Shown: positions 1 to 8,704, counted from the stretch's first letter. The stretch: 64,000 bases of DNA from an uncultured Collinsella sp. (GCA_934646865.1 CAKUEU010000001.1:1-64000), one strand, 5' to 3'. The notes: generated by a model not told the origin, from the sequence alone. Program-made: numbers and translations.

Positions 1-69
1 GATCCGAGCCAGGCCGATGGCGACGCCACCGTGTTCCGCGCCGGTCTGACCAACAACAAGATCGACTAG
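1..69 (+). CDS. C-terminal end of an unidentified protein (partial)
   Basis: The window opens inside a reading frame that ends at the TAG at 67-69. The 22 visible residues end in VFRAGLTNNKID and are too few to name a family. The codon use is like that of the following genes. Its position directly before ygeW suggests it belongs to the same purine/selenium cluster (candidates would be the other yge/ygf genes or a permease), but that is inference from context only. Confidence 0.5.
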   Translation, partial: DPSQADGDATVFRAGLTNNKID

Positions 70-91
70 TCCCATTCCTCGATTTTGTTGG

Positions 92-116
92 GCCGGGGGC
101 CGCTCGTGTCCCCGGC
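92..116 (+). terminator. GC-rich stem-loop after the partial gene
   Basis: GCCGGGG at 92-98 pairs perfectly with CCCCGGC at 110-116 around an 11-nt loop. There is no T-run after it, so it may be a weak terminator or a leader hairpin of ygeW rather than a classical intrinsic terminator. Confidence 0.3.
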
Positions 117-273
117 ACCCCCCCCTGTTGACTTGGGGCCCGCGGTCGTTATCTCCCATGCTTCCTCAACGGTGGCGGGTCCTCGTCATAGTGCTCTGCA
201 TGTTCTAGCCACACGCGCATGCCGGAGCACATCTACTCATTGCAATCGTTTCATCTTTGGAAAGGATATTTAC

Positions 274-1476
274 ATGGACGCCAAGTTTACCGAGCTCGTC
301 GAGCAGCTGAACGGCCTCGATTTTAAGGGCATGTACGGCAGCGACTTCCTGCACACCTGGGACAAGACCACCGATGAGCTCAAGGCTCTCTACATCGTCG
401 CCGACGCCCTGCGCGAGCTGCGTGAGAACAACGTTTCGTCCAAGATCTTCGACTCGGGCCTGGCTGTCTCCCTGTTCCGCGACAACTCCACCCGTACGCG
501 TTTCTCCTTCTCTAAGGCCGCCAACCTGCTCGGCCTTGAGCTGCAGGACCTGGACGAGAAGAAGTCCCAGATCGCTCACGGCGAGACCGTCCGCGAGACC
601 GCTACTATGATCTCCTTCATGGCCGACGTCATCGGCATCCGCGATGACATGTACATCGGCAAGGGCGACGCCTACATGGCCGAGGTCTCCGAGTCTGTCC
701 AGCAGGCCTACGAGGACGGCGTTCTGGATCACCGTCCCACGCTCATCTCCCTGCAGTCCGACTCCGATCACCCCACGCAGTCCTCTGCCGACATGCTCTA
801 CCTCATCAACGAGTTTGGCGGCCTCGAGAACCTCAAGGGCAAGAAGGTTGCCGTCACCTGGGCCTATTCGCCCTCTTACGGCAAGCCGCTGTCCTGCCCG
901 CAGTCGCTGATCAGCCTGCTGCCCCGCTTTGGCATGGACGTCACCCTGGCTCACCCCGAGGGCTACGACCTCATGCCCGAGGTCGTCGAGCGCGCCAAGG
1001 GCTATGCCGCCGAGTCCGGCACCACCTTTAAGCAGGTCAACACCATGGCCGAGGCCTTCGAAGGCGCCGACATCGTGATCCCCAAGAGCTGGGCTCCGTT
1101 TGCCGCCATGGAGAAGCGCACCAACCTGTACGCCGAGGGCGACGACGCCGGCATCGCTGCGCTCGAGAAGGAGCTGCTCGCTCAGAACGCCACCCATCAG
1201 GATTGGTGCTCCACGACCGAGCTCATGGAGAAGACCGCCAACGGCCAGGACACTATCTTTATGCATCCGCTGCCCGCCGACATCTCTGGTGTCTCTTGCG
1301 AGCACGGCGAGGTCAACGCCGACGTCTTCGACATGCACCGCGTGGGCATGTACAAGGAGGCCAGCTACAAGCCGTACGCCATCGCAGCCATGATGTTCCT
1401 GCAGAAGGTTGCCGATCCCGCCGCTACCCTCAAGGCCCTCGACGAGCGCAACACCGCCCGTTGGTTCCAGGCCTAA
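274..1476 (+). CDS. ygeW: Knotted carbamoyltransferase YgeW
   Basis: A 400-residue protein of the aspartate/ornithine carbamoyltransferase superfamily. The carbamoyl-phosphate loop is seen as FRDNSTRTRFSF near residues 68-79 and the second active-site motif as MHPLPADISG in the C-terminal half. Length and sequence fit YgeW, whose physiological substrate is not settled and which occurs with selenium-dependent purine-degradation genes in gut bacteria. The ATG at 274 is chosen because GGAAAGG lies at 259-265; the frame is open further upstream to 85 but without a ribosome binding site. The neighbouring hydantoinase-type enzyme and MocA-like protein support a role in anaerobic purine or allantoin-type catabolism. 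A terminator follows directly. Confidence 0.88.
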   Translation: MDAKFTELVEQLNGLDFKGMYGSDFLHTWDKTTDELKALYIVADALRELRENNVSSKIFDSGLAVSLFRDNSTRTRFSFSKAANLLGLELQDLDEKKSQIAHGETVRETATMISFMADVIGIRDDMYIGKGDAYMAEVSESVQQAYEDGVLDHRPTLISLQSDSDHPTQSSADMLYLINEFGGLENLKGKKVAVTWAYSPSYGKPLSCPQSLISLLPRFGMDVTLAHPEGYDLMPEVVERAKGYAAESGTTFKQVNTMAEAFEGADIVIPKSWAPFAAMEKRTNLYAEGDDAGIAALEKELLAQNATHQDWCSTTELMEKTANGQDTIFMHPLPADISGVSCEHGEVNADVFDMHRVGMYKEASYKPYAIAAMMFLQKVADPAATLKALDERNTARWFQA

Positions 1477-1503
1477 AGCCGCGCTGAGGTAAGCCATGTA
1501 AAG

Positions 1504-1538
1504 GGGGCGCTCTGCCAACCGGCGGGGTGCCCCTTTTT
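1504..1538 (+). terminator. Intrinsic terminator of ygeW
   Basis: A 13-bp stem (1504-1516 with 1521-1533, including G-T wobbles) closes an AACC loop and is followed by five T at 1534-1538. It separates ygeW from the downstream genes. Confidence 0.75.
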
Positions 1539-1626
1539 GCATCGTGGGCGTGCGGGATAAGCGCTTTCGATGTAGATGCCCCGCGACGCGAGTTATGGGT
1601 ACGATGGTTTCAGGGGAGGTATCGCC

Positions 1627-2241
1627 ATGAAACTTGGTTGCGTCATTATGGCTTCGGGCGAGGGCAAGCGATTTGGCTCTAACAAGATGCTTGCCGATAT
1701 CTATGGCGAGCCGCTGATTGCCCGGACCATTGATTCGGTTCCCCGGGGCTTTGACGTCGTGGTTTCGACGCGTTGGCCCGAGGTCGCTCAGATTTGTGAT
1801 GACAAGCATTGCCCGTGCGTGCTGCACGATGGCGAGCTGCGCAGCGAAAGCGTCCGTGCGGGCCTTTCGTGGGGAGTCGAACGCAACTGGAAAGGTTGCC
1901 TCTTTTTGCCGGGCGACCAGCCGCTCGTGAGTTCGGATTCTTTTGAGGCTATGGTTCGTGCATTTGATGAGCGTGGCCGCAAGCATCCGGTGCGTCTTGC
2001 GTGCAACGGTGAGCCTTCGAGCCCGGTGCTCTTTCCGGCGGAACTGTTCGATGCGCTTATGTATCTTGAGGGCAAGGACGGCGGCGGTTCGATCCTTAAG
2101 GGTCGTACCGACGTGGTGCTGGTCGAGGCGCGTGCCTACGAGCTGTGGGATGTCGATACCGCCAAGGGGCAGCGCCGCATAACGGAGCATATCGCGGCCT
2201 GCTCGTATTTTGATCGCGTGGCCAACTGCATCAATCAATAA
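1627..2241 (+). CDS. MocA/YgfJ-like nucleotidyltransferase (NTP transferase family)
   Basis: A 204-residue protein with the N-terminal nucleotide-binding signature MASGEGKRFGSNKML (residues 8-22) of the MobA/MocA nucleotidyltransferases, and a GDQP motif in the middle. MocA transfers CMP to molybdopterin; the related YgfJ sits in the E. coli selenium/purine cluster, so the probable role is making the cytosine dinucleotide form of the molybdenum cofactor for a xanthine-dehydrogenase-type enzyme. ATG 1627 follows AGGGGAGGT at 1612-1620; an upstream in-frame ATG at 1576 has no ribosome binding site. The next gene starts 9 nt after the stop, so the two are probably cotranscribed. Confidence 0.8.
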   Translation: MKLGCVIMASGEGKRFGSNKMLADIYGEPLIARTIDSVPRGFDVVVSTRWPEVAQICDDKHCPCVLHDGELRSESVRAGLSWGVERNWKGCLFLPGDQPLVSSDSFEAMVRAFDERGRKHPVRLACNGEPSSPVLFPAELFDALMYLEGKDGGGSILKGRTDVVLVEARAYELWDVDTAKGQRRITEHIAACSYFDRVANCINQ

Positions 2242-2250
2242 GGAGCAATA

Positions 2251-3618
2251 ATGATCATCATCAAAAACGGCGCGCTCGTGACGTCACAGGGGCTTCGCTG
2301 CGCGGATCTTGCCATGGATGGCGATAAGATCGTGCGGATCGCCGCGGCGATTGAGCCGGCCGAGGGCGATACCGTCGAGGATGCCGCGGGCTGCTGGGTG
2401 TTTCCCGGCTTTATCGATGGCCACACGCACATGCAGTGCTGGACCGGCATGGATTGGACGGCCGATAGCTTTGAGACCGGTACGCGCGCGGCTGCCTGCG
2501 GCGGCACGACGACCATCGTGGACTACGCGACGGCCGATCGCGGCGTGACTATGCCCGATGCCTTGGCCGAGTGGCATCGCCGCGCCGACGGGACCTGCAC
2601 GGCCAACTACGCTTTTCATATGGCGCTTGCCGAGTGGAACGAGCGCAACCGCGCCGATCTTTCGGCCATGCGCGAGGCGGGCGTATCGTCGTTTAAGACC
2701 TACTTTGCCTACGATCATCTGCGCCTGGACGATGCCGAGACGCTCGAGGTGCTGGAGGAGCTCAAGCGTATTGGCGGCATACTGTGCGTGCATTGCGAGA
2801 ACGGTACGCTGGTGAATGAGCTGCAGAAGCGCGTGTTTGAGCAGGGTATTCATGGCCCCGAGGGCCATGCGCTCAGCCGTCCGGATGTGTGCGAGGCTGA
2901 GGCCGTGAGCCGTCTGCTGTATCTGGCGCACTTGGCCGGCGACGCTCCGGTCAACGTGGTGCATCTTTCGACCAAGCTGGGGCTCGAGGCCATCCGTGCC
3001 GCCAAGGCGCGCGGGCAGAAGAATATCTATGTCGAGACCTGCCCCCAGTATCTGATGCTCGACGATACGTGCTACTTGGAGCAGGGCGAGGACGGCTTTG
3101 CGGGTGCCAAGTATGTGATGAGCCCGCCGTTGCGCCATGCGGGTGACCGTGCGGCACTGCGCGAGGCGCTTGTGGCCGGCGAGATCGATACCATCGCGAC
3201 CGACCACTGCAGTTTTAACCTGCACGGGCAAAAGGACCGCGGGCGCGACGACTTCCGCGCGATTCCCAACGGCGGGCCCGGTGTGGAGCATCGCCCCGTT
3301 GCGATCGCTACGAGCTTTGAAGGACAGCTGGGTCCTGAGGATCTGTGCCGCTTGATGAGCGAGAACCCGGCGCGCGTCTTTGGCATGTATCCGCGCAAGG
3401 GCTGTCTTGCCGAGGGTGCCGATGCCGACGTGTGCGTGTGGGATCCCCAGGCGCGCTGGACCATTAGCGCGACGACGCAGCATCAGGCTGTGGACTACAC
3501 GCCGCTCGAGGGTTTTGAGGCACATGGCCGCGCCAAGGCCGTGTTTGTGAACGGCGTGCTGGCTGCGCGCGACGGCGAGCCCACCGGGGCCCAACCCGGC
3601 TGCTACGTCCCCCGCTAA
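2251..3618 (+). CDS. hyuA: Hydantoinase/dihydropyrimidinase-type amidohydrolase (HyuA-like)
   Basis: A 455-residue cyclic-amide hydrolase. The metal site is visible: GHTH with His58 and His60, the probable carboxylated Lys148 in SSFKTY, His180 in CVHCENG, a further His in VVHLST and the Asp of IATDHCSF. This is the D-hydantoinase/dihydropyrimidinase fold that opens hydantoin or dihydropyrimidine rings. The N-terminal third resembles E. coli HyuA of the ygeW cluster (GTRAAACGGTTTI). Substrate cannot be read from sequence; an imidazolone or hydantoin-like purine breakdown intermediate fits the context. It is preceded by AAGGAG and follows the MocA-like gene by 9 nt; a 67-nt palindromic repeat lies after its stop. 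Confidence 0.82.
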   Translation: MIIIKNGALVTSQGLRCADLAMDGDKIVRIAAAIEPAEGDTVEDAAGCWVFPGFIDGHTHMQCWTGMDWTADSFETGTRAAACGGTTTIVDYATADRGVTMPDALAEWHRRADGTCTANYAFHMALAEWNERNRADLSAMREAGVSSFKTYFAYDHLRLDDAETLEVLEELKRIGGILCVHCENGTLVNELQKRVFEQGIHGPEGHALSRPDVCEAEAVSRLLYLAHLAGDAPVNVVHLSTKLGLEAIRAAKARGQKNIYVETCPQYLMLDDTCYLEQGEDGFAGAKYVMSPPLRHAGDRAALREALVAGEIDTIATDHCSFNLHGQKDRGRDDFRAIPNGGPGVEHRPVAIATSFEGQLGPEDLCRLMSENPARVFGMYPRKGCLAEGADADVCVWDPQARWTISATTQHQAVDYTPLEGFEAHGRAKAVFVNGVLAARDGEPTGAQPGCYVPR

Positions 3619-3644
3619 CAGAAAGGGCGCCGGATTCCCTTCGC

Positions 3645-3711
3645 AGTTGCGGTGAAATAGTTCCTGTTTAGCCGCCAAATAGGCCGTTTCAGGAACTATT
3701 CCACCGCAACT
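3645..3711. repeat. 67-nt palindromic repeat, family A copy 1
   Basis: Arms 3645-3666 and 3690-3711 (AGTTGCGGTG at the outer end) are inverted repeats matching 21 of 22. Two other copies of exactly the same length lie at 6439-6505 and 52168-52234. It sits between convergent genes hyuA-like and yqeC. Confidence 0.85.
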
Positions 3712-3736
3712 TATAGGCCTGCTGGGGCAGCGCCAG

Positions 3737-4471
3737 CTATTTGAGGCTGGTGGCGACGATGGGGCGGCCGAGGGTTGCCTCAAAGCGGTCGGCCATCGTT
3801 GGATCGGCAAGCGCGTCGACTTGGTTGAGCATGACGCGTGCGGTGCCGAGTTTCAGCGCCTGCAGCTCGGCATTGAGCACCTGGGCGACGCGTTCGGGCG
3901 TGGCAGCGTCGGTGGGCTCGCAGCCGCAGCGCTCGCAGAAGAGCTCGGGGCGGTGGACAACCTCGGCGACGGGCTTGCCCAGCCCCGAGGCGCCGACGAG
4001 CCAGATGACGTTGGCCGTGCCGGCGGGAACGACCGGCTCCCACGGGGCGTGCGCCTTGAGCGGGAGTCGCTTGCTGCCGTCCGCCTCGGCCAACACATAG
4101 TCAAAGCGCTGCGCCAGCTCGTTGAGCGGCTCGGCGGGGGCGGAGAGCTTGCCTGTCTCCGGGTTCAAAACACCTGCCTGGCAGATACTTCCGCGGACAA
4201 GTCCCGCGCATGCCTCGCAGGTGCAGCCGGGAACATGTAGGGTCCCCGGCTTCCAAGGCGCGGCGTCCAGGCGACGGCTCGACCCGTCCCATGGCACGCC
4301 GGCGACGGGAAACATGTGCGTGGTGGTACAGAGGAGCACGCGGCCGCCGGTGCGCATGAGCTCGAGACCCAGCGTCTTCAGCAGCGTCGACTTGCCGCCA
4401 CTGCCGATAATCGCGGTAATGCCCGGCTCGATCCTGAGCGCAGAGGCAAGATTGCCGCTAACCGTTTCCAT
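3737..4471 (-). CDS. yqeC: YqeC, selenium cofactor biosynthesis protein
   Basis: A 244-residue protein with an N-terminal P-loop GSGGKST (residues 23-29), followed by CTTTHMFP, typical of YqeC, a putative selenium-dependent hydroxylase accessory protein. A cysteine cluster (CTCEACAGL, then SICQAG) lies in the middle and may bind metal or selenium; that is inference. YqeC is phylogenetically linked to labile-selenium molybdenum hydroxylases such as xanthine dehydrogenase. It is transcribed away from yqeB, with which it shares a 102-nt divergent spacer. The ATG at 4471 is preceded by GGTGA. Stop is TAG. Confidence 0.85.
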   Translation of the reverse strand: METVSGNLASALRIEPGITAIIGSGGKSTLLKTLGLELMRTGGRVLLCTTTHMFPVAGVPWDGSSRRLDAAPWKPGTLHVPGCTCEACAGLVRGSICQAGVLNPETGKLSAPAEPLNELAQRFDYVLAEADGSKRLPLKAHAPWEPVVPAGTANVIWLVGASGLGKPVAEVVHRPELFCERCGCEPTDAATPERVAQVLNAELQALKLGTARVMLNQVDALADPTMADRFEATLGRPIVATSLK

Positions 4472-4573
4472 CTGTTCACCGCCGTATAATACTGTGATAA
4501 TAAATAATCATCAGAGTAGCGGCCGAACCGCTTTTGCTCTGCTCAAACCGTAGCACAGGGAGGTGCCCCGGGA
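4472..4573. promoter_or_regulatory. Divergent promoter region yqeC / yqeB
   Basis: This AT-rich spacer contains TATAAT at 4485-4490 on the plus strand and, on the minus strand, TATTAT with a poor upstream box CTGATG at 17 nt. Plus-strand -35 is not convincing. The region is the only place where both selenium genes can start; a shared operator is likely but not visible. Confidence 0.4.
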
Positions 4574-5368
4574 ATGCTCGTTTATGTTCGCGGCGCCGGC
4601 GATATCGCCACGGGCGTCGCCGCTCGCTTGGTGCGCGCCGGCGTTTCGGTCGTTATGGCCGATATCGCGGTTCCCACGTGCATCCGCCGCACGATCTGTT
4701 TTTGCGAGGCCATTCGCCTGGGCGAGGTCGAGGTCGAAGGCATTCGCGCTCGCTTGGCACAGACGCCGGCTGAGGCGCTTGAGATTACCGAGGCTGGAGA
4801 CGTCGCCGTTGTGGTGGACCCTCAGGCCAAGATGCTCGATGAGCTTAAACCCGCGGCTGTGGTCGACGCGATTTTGGCTAAGCGCAACTTGGGCACCACG
4901 CGCGACATGGCGCCTGCCGTCATCGCTGTGGGGCCGGGCTTTACCGCGCCGGTTGACTGCGACGCCGTGGTCGAGACCATGCGCGGGCATTTTCTCGGCC
5001 GTGTCATTACCCAAGGTTCGCCCCAGCCCAACACGGGCGTGCCGGGCGTCATCGCCGGCTATGGCAAGGAACGAGTTATCCACAGCCCCGCCGCCGGCGT
5101 GTTTCGGTCCGACCGCGCAATCGGCGACATCGTGAGCGCCGGAGACGTGATTGGCTACGCGGGAGATACGCCCATGTGCACGCAGATCGATGGCTGCCTG
5201 CGCGGGCTTTTGGCGAACGGCGTGCAGGTGACCGAGGGCTTTAAGTGCGCCGATGTCGATCCGCGCGGCGATGCCAGCTATATCAACTATATTTCGGACA
5301 AGGCGACGTCGGTCGGCGGCGGCGTGCTCGAGGCACTCGCTATGCTCACCGATGTCTTTAGAGGATAG
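4574..5368 (+). CDS. yqeB: YqeB, selenium-dependent molybdenum hydroxylase accessory protein
   Basis: A 264-residue protein with an N-terminal Rossmann-like segment (VRGAGDIATGVAARLVRAG, residues 5-23) and the block CIRRTICFCEAI, matching the YqeB/EF2563 family that always accompanies selenium-dependent molybdenum hydroxylases. The biochemical step is not established; it is thought to serve in inserting or handling selenium at the molybdenum site. ATG 4574 follows GGGAGG at 4559-4564. Only 9 nt separate it from the XdhC-like gene, so both are one operon. Confidence 0.85.
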   Translation: MLVYVRGAGDIATGVAARLVRAGVSVVMADIAVPTCIRRTICFCEAIRLGEVEVEGIRARLAQTPAEALEITEAGDVAVVVDPQAKMLDELKPAAVVDAILAKRNLGTTRDMAPAVIAVGPGFTAPVDCDAVVETMRGHFLGRVITQGSPQPNTGVPGVIAGYGKERVIHSPAAGVFRSDRAIGDIVSAGDVIGYAGDTPMCTQIDGCLRGLLANGVQVTEGFKCADVDPRGDASYINYISDKATSVGGGVLEALAMLTDVFRG

Positions 5369-5377
5369 AAGGCGGCA

Positions 5378-6421
5378 ATGGAAAAGCTCGATGTTGTGAA
5401 TGCGGCGCTTGCCGCCCTGCGTGCTGGCGAGACGTGCGAGCTCGTGGTCGTGGCCGGTACGGCGGGGTCATCGCCGCGCGGTGTGGGCGCATGGATGACT
5501 GTCTTTGCCGATGGAAGCCAGGCGGGCACTATCGGCGGCGGCAAGATTGAGCTCTTTGCGCTGGATGAGGCGCGCGAGCTCCTGGGCGCGGGACAGTCGC
5601 GTCTGGTCCGCTACACCATGGGCGGCGAGAACTCCGATACCGGCATGATCTGCGGCGGAGCCATCTGCCTGTGCTACCTGCATCTGGATGCGACCCAGGC
5701 ACCGTTGTTCCAGTCGGTTGCCGACGTCTTGGCCTATCGGCGCATCGGTGACTTCGTCATCGACTATGAGCCGTTTATCGCGAGCGCGCTCGAGGGCGAT
5801 GTGGCCGAGTACCATGGCGAGGAATCGCGCCGCACCATTGCGGGCTGCCCCGGGCTTTCGCTGGCGGAAGAGGGGAGCAACGTCACCTACATCAACGCCG
5901 CCTCCGAGATTCCTCCCGCGCACATCGAGACGCTCTGCCCCGAGGGCCTGACCTATATCTTTGGCTGCGGCCACGTGGGTGCTGCGACGGCGCGGGTGCT
6001 CACGGCGGCGGGCTTTGCCGTCGTGGCTTGCGACGACCGCCCCGGCACGCTGACCCCCGAATGGGTGCCCGGTGTCTACGACCGTCGTCTGGTCGACTAC
6101 AAGAACCTGAGCAAGCAGTGCCCCATCGGCCCGCGCGACCTAGTGGTCGTCGCCACGGCGGGTCACAAGTCCGATATCGACGTGGTGATTCAGGCCATGC
6201 GCGCCAAGCCCGCCTATCTGGGCTGCTTGGGTTCGCGCCGTAAGACGGCCTTTGTGCGCGCCCGCCTGGAGCAGGAGGGCTTTACGCAGGAGCAGATCGA
6301 CGAGCTGCACCTGCCGATCGGTGTCGCCATCGAGGCCGAGGACCCCGAGGAGATCGCCATCTCAATCGCTGCCGAGATGATCCACCTGCGTCGCACCAAA
6401 CTCGTCCCTCGCAAGCGCTAA
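5378..6421 (+). CDS. xdhC: XdhC/CoxI family molybdenum hydroxylase maturation protein
   Basis: A 347-residue protein with the XdhC/CoxI N-terminal region (GTAGSSPRGVGAWM near residues 28-41, then GTIGGG) and a C-terminal Rossmann domain starting at YIFGCGHVGAATA. XdhC binds and sulfurates, or in this family perhaps selenates, the molybdenum cofactor before insertion into xanthine dehydrogenase. Cotranscribed with yqeB (9-nt gap, AGAAGGCGG before ATG). It is the last gene of the cluster; a 67-nt palindrome and then ribosomal genes follow. No hydroxylase catalytic subunit is in the window. Confidence 0.85.
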   Translation: MEKLDVVNAALAALRAGETCELVVVAGTAGSSPRGVGAWMTVFADGSQAGTIGGGKIELFALDEARELLGAGQSRLVRYTMGGENSDTGMICGGAICLCYLHLDATQAPLFQSVADVLAYRRIGDFVIDYEPFIASALEGDVAEYHGEESRRTIAGCPGLSLAEEGSNVTYINAASEIPPAHIETLCPEGLTYIFGCGHVGAATARVLTAAGFAVVACDDRPGTLTPEWVPGVYDRRLVDYKNLSKQCPIGPRDLVVVATAGHKSDIDVVIQAMRAKPAYLGCLGSRRKTAFVRARLEQEGFTQEQIDELHLPIGVAIEAEDPEEIAISIAAEMIHLRRTKLVPRKR

Positions 6422-6438
6422 TCGCATCCCCATCAATA

Positions 6439-6505
6439 AGTTGCGGTGAAATACGGACTGTTTAAGCCTGTTAAGCCGTCAAACAGTCCCTATTTCACCG
6501 CAACT
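6439..6505. repeat. 67-nt palindromic repeat, family A copy 2
   Basis: Arms 6439-6463 and 6481-6505 match 24 of 25 as an inverted repeat. It has the same length and the same outer 15 nt as the copies at 3645 and 52168. It lies at the junction between the selenium cluster and the ribosomal genes. Confidence 0.88.
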
Positions 6506-6746
6506 GCCATTTTCCTCCGTCCCGTGCGGATCGGTTTGTGCGGGGGAGTTGTGGAGTTGTGCAGGCAGACGAGGTTTTTCTGGAAATACGCTCCCGATGC
6601 GCGTATAGTACCGATTGTTTTGTCGGCTCCTGCTGCGTCGAGTCCAAACCGCGAAATGCCATGAGCGGCGCGGATGCAGCCAGGAGGCACGAGGACAACC
6701 CACCGTGGCCACGCCCCGTGCTTAAAACCCCAAGAAGGAGTGAACA
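6506..6746 (+). promoter_or_regulatory. Upstream region and possible promoter of the rplE operon
   Basis: This 241-nt gap is too short for rplX and contains no gene. TATAGT at 6604-6609 could be a -10 box; the segment 17-19 nt upstream (TCTGGAAA, 6579-6586) is a poor -35. AAGGAG at 6734-6739 is the ribosome binding site of rplE. A promoter must lie here because the genes before belong to another pathway, but its exact site is uncertain. Confidence 0.35.
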
Positions 6747-7304
6747 ATGGCAGAAGAGAAGTATGTGCCGCGTCTGAAGACCAAGTACAACAACGAGGTC
6801 AAGCAGCAGCTTCAGGACAAGTTCCAGTACGAGAACGTCATGATGATTCCTAAGTTTGAGAAGATCGTCGTGAACATGGGTGTCGGCGAGGCCGCTACCG
6901 ATTCCAAGGCCATCGACGGTGCCGTGCGCGACCTGCGCGCCATCACCGGCCAGCAGCCGATGATCACCCGTGCCCGCAAGTCCATCGCTACCTTCCGCCT
7001 GCGCGCCGGTATGCCGATCGGCTGCAAGGTTACCCTGCGTGGCGACCGTATGTGGGAGTTCTTCGATCGTCTGACCTCCGTCGCGATCCCCCGTATCCGC
7101 GACTTCCGCGGCATCTCCGCCAAGAGCTTCGACGGCCGTGGTAACTTCTCCATGGGCGTCACCGAGCAGCTCATCTTCCCCGAGATCGACTTCGACTCCG
7201 TCGATCACCAGCGTGGTATGGACATCACTTTCGTGACCACCGCCAATACCGATGAGGAGGCCAAGGCCCTTCTGGACGCCTTCGGTTTCCCGTTCAAGAA
7301 ATAG
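6747..7304 (+). CDS. rplE: 50S ribosomal protein L5
   Basis: A 185-residue L5, the 5S rRNA-binding protein of the large-subunit central protuberance. Family blocks are clear: [29 protein letters not shown] and the C-terminal [16 protein letters not shown]. Length is normal. It is the first ribosomal gene here; in most bacteria rplN and rplX precede it, but here an XdhC-like gene does. AAGGAG lies 7 nt before the ATG. Confidence 0.97.
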   Translation: MAEEKYVPRLKTKYNNEVKQQLQDKFQYENVMMIPKFEKIVVNMGVGEAATDSKAIDGAVRDLRAITGQQPMITRARKSIATFRLRAGMPIGCKVTLRGDRMWEFFDRLTSVAIPRIRDFRGISAKSFDGRGNFSMGVTEQLIFPEIDFDSVDHQRGMDITFVTTANTDEEAKALLDAFGFPFKK

Positions 7305-7322
7305 GTTCACCTGCCCTAATAG

Positions 7323-7349
7323 CGCCGTTCCCACAAGGGGGCGGCGTTT
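7323..7349 (+). terminator. Stem-loop between rplE and rpsN
   Basis: A 10-bp stem (7323-7332 with 7337-7346, two G-T pairs) with loop ACAA is followed by only three T. Being inside the operon, it may be an attenuator or an mRNA-stability hairpin rather than a full terminator. Confidence 0.4.
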
Positions 7350-7383
7350 GGGGCGAACAATACTCTATGTGAGGAGGATATAA

Positions 7384-7569
7384 GTGGCTAAGACATCGAT
7401 GATCGTCAAGTGCAATCGCAAGCAGAAGTTCTCTACTCGTGAGTACACGCGCTGCCAGCGCTGCGGCCGTCCGCACTCTGTGTACCGCAAGTTCGGCCTG
7501 TGCCGTGTCTGCTTCCGTGAGCTTGCACTCAAGGGCGAGCTTCCCGGCGTTAAGAAGGCCAGCTGGTAA
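7384..7569 (+). CDS. rpsN: 30S ribosomal protein S14, zinc-binding type Z
   Basis: A 61-residue S14 of the short zinc type: CQRC (residues 21-24) and CRVC (37-40) form the ribbon that binds Zn. The C-terminal [16 protein letters not shown] is the family signature. The start is a GTG at 7384, after GAGGAGG at 7371-7377. It helps assemble the small-subunit head. Position between rplE and rpsH is the usual one. Confidence 0.96.
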   Translation: MAKTSMIVKCNRKQKFSTREYTRCQRCGRPHSVYRKFGLCRVCFRELALKGELPGVKKASW

Positions 7570-7688
7570 GTCACTACCAGCGTTTCAAGCATCAGTTTGG
7601 AACAGGGAAAACGCGCTAGTTAGGCTTTGCCGTTAAGGGCGGCGAAGAACCAAGAGCACGTGTTCATCAAGAACGAAGGAGAATCTGT

Positions 7689-8087
7689 ATGAACCTTACA
7701 GACCCGATCGCAGATATGCTTACGCGCATCCGTAACGCTAACTCTGTGAACAAGGCCACGGTCTCCATGCCGAGCAGCAAGAAGCTCGTCGAGATCGCTC
7801 GTGTTCTGCACGAGGAGGGCTACATCGAGGGCTACGATGTCGAGGACACCGTTCCCCAGAAGACTCTGCACATCACGCTTAAGTATGGTCCCAAGAAGGC
7901 TAAGGTCATCAACGGCATCCGCCGCATTTCCAAGCCGGGCCTGCGTAAGTACACCGGCGTTGCCGACATGCCCCGCGTCCGCGGTGGCCTTGGTACCGCC
8001 ATTATTTCCACCAGCCATGGCGTCATGACCGACCGCGATGCTCGCAAGCACAACGTCGGCGGCGAGATCATCGCTTACGTCTGGTAA
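7689..8087 (+). CDS. rpsH: 30S ribosomal protein S8
   Basis: A 132-residue S8, which binds the central domain of 16S r[20 protein letters not shown] and the C-terminal [19 protein letters not shown] are diagnostic. A 119-nt spacer separates it from rpsN; GAAGGAG precedes the ATG. In E. coli S8 represses the spc operon by binding its mRNA near rplE; whether that holds here is unknown. Confidence 0.97.
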   Translation: MNLTDPIADMLTRIRNANSVNKATVSMPSSKKLVEIARVLHEEGYIEGYDVEDTVPQKTLHITLKYGPKKAKVINGIRRISKPGLRKYTGVADMPRVRGGLGTAIISTSHGVMTDRDARKHNVGGEIIAYVW

Positions 8088-8120
8088 TTCGCTCGGTAGG
8101 TAGAAGGAAAGGAGATCACC

Positions 8121-8657
8121 GTGTCTCGTATCGGTAATAAGCCTGTCCAGATTCCCGCCGGAGTCGAAGTGGCAGTCAACGGCAACAACGTTGTCGTCAA
8201 GGGCCCCAAGGGCCAGCTCGAGCTCGATGTCTATGAGAAGCTCGCTATCAACGTCGAGGACAACGTCCTCACCGTTTCCCGTCCCGACGACGAGCGTGAG
8301 ACCCGTGCCCGCCACGGCCTCACCCGCGCCCTCATCCACAACATGGTTGTTGGCGTTTCCGAGGGCTTCGAGAAGAAGCTCGAGCTCGCCGGCGTCGGTT
8401 ACCGCGTGCAGCAGAAGGGCAAGAACCTCGAGTTCTCCCTGGGCTTCTCGCACCCCGTGATCGTCGAGGCTCCCGAGGGCATCACCTTCGAGGTTCCCGA
8501 CAACACCCACGTGAACGTCAAGGGTATCAACAAGCAGCAGGTCGGTCAGATCGCCGCTGAGATCCGCGGCCATCGTCCTCCCGAGCCTTACAAGGGCAAG
8601 GGTATCCACTACGTTGGCGAGCACATCCGCCGCAAGCTGGGTAAGGCCGCCAAGTAG
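8121..8657 (+). CDS. rplF: 50S ribosomal protein L6
   Basis: A 178-residue L6 with two repeated RNA-binding domains; [15 protein letters not shown] and the C-terminal [21 protein letters not shown] are typical. Start is GTG at 8121, with AAGGAG 6 nt upstream. L6 sits near the factor-binding site of the 50S subunit. Confidence 0.97.
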   Translation: MSRIGNKPVQIPAGVEVAVNGNNVVVKGPKGQLELDVYEKLAINVEDNVLTVSRPDDERETRARHGLTRALIHNMVVGVSEGFEKKLELAGVGYRVQQKGKNLEFSLGFSHPVIVEAPEGITFEVPDNTHVNVKGINKQQVGQIAAEIRGHRPPEPYKGKGIHYVGEHIRRKLGKAAK

Positions 8658-8682
8658 TCGTAACCGACTCACTCGCATAAGA

Positions 8683-8704
8683 CCAGCACCCCGTCAGGTG
8701 CTGG
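8683..8704 (+). other. Stem-loop between rplF and rplR
   Basis: CCAGCACC (8683-8690) pairs perfectly with GGTGCTGG (8697-8704) around a 6-nt loop. No T-run follows directly, so it is more likely an mRNA processing or stability element than a terminator. Confidence 0.45.

Noticed and set aside
6506-6746. A diverged rplX in front of rplE
   Set aside because: The gap is too short for the usual 100 or so codons, and no frame has L24 motifs.
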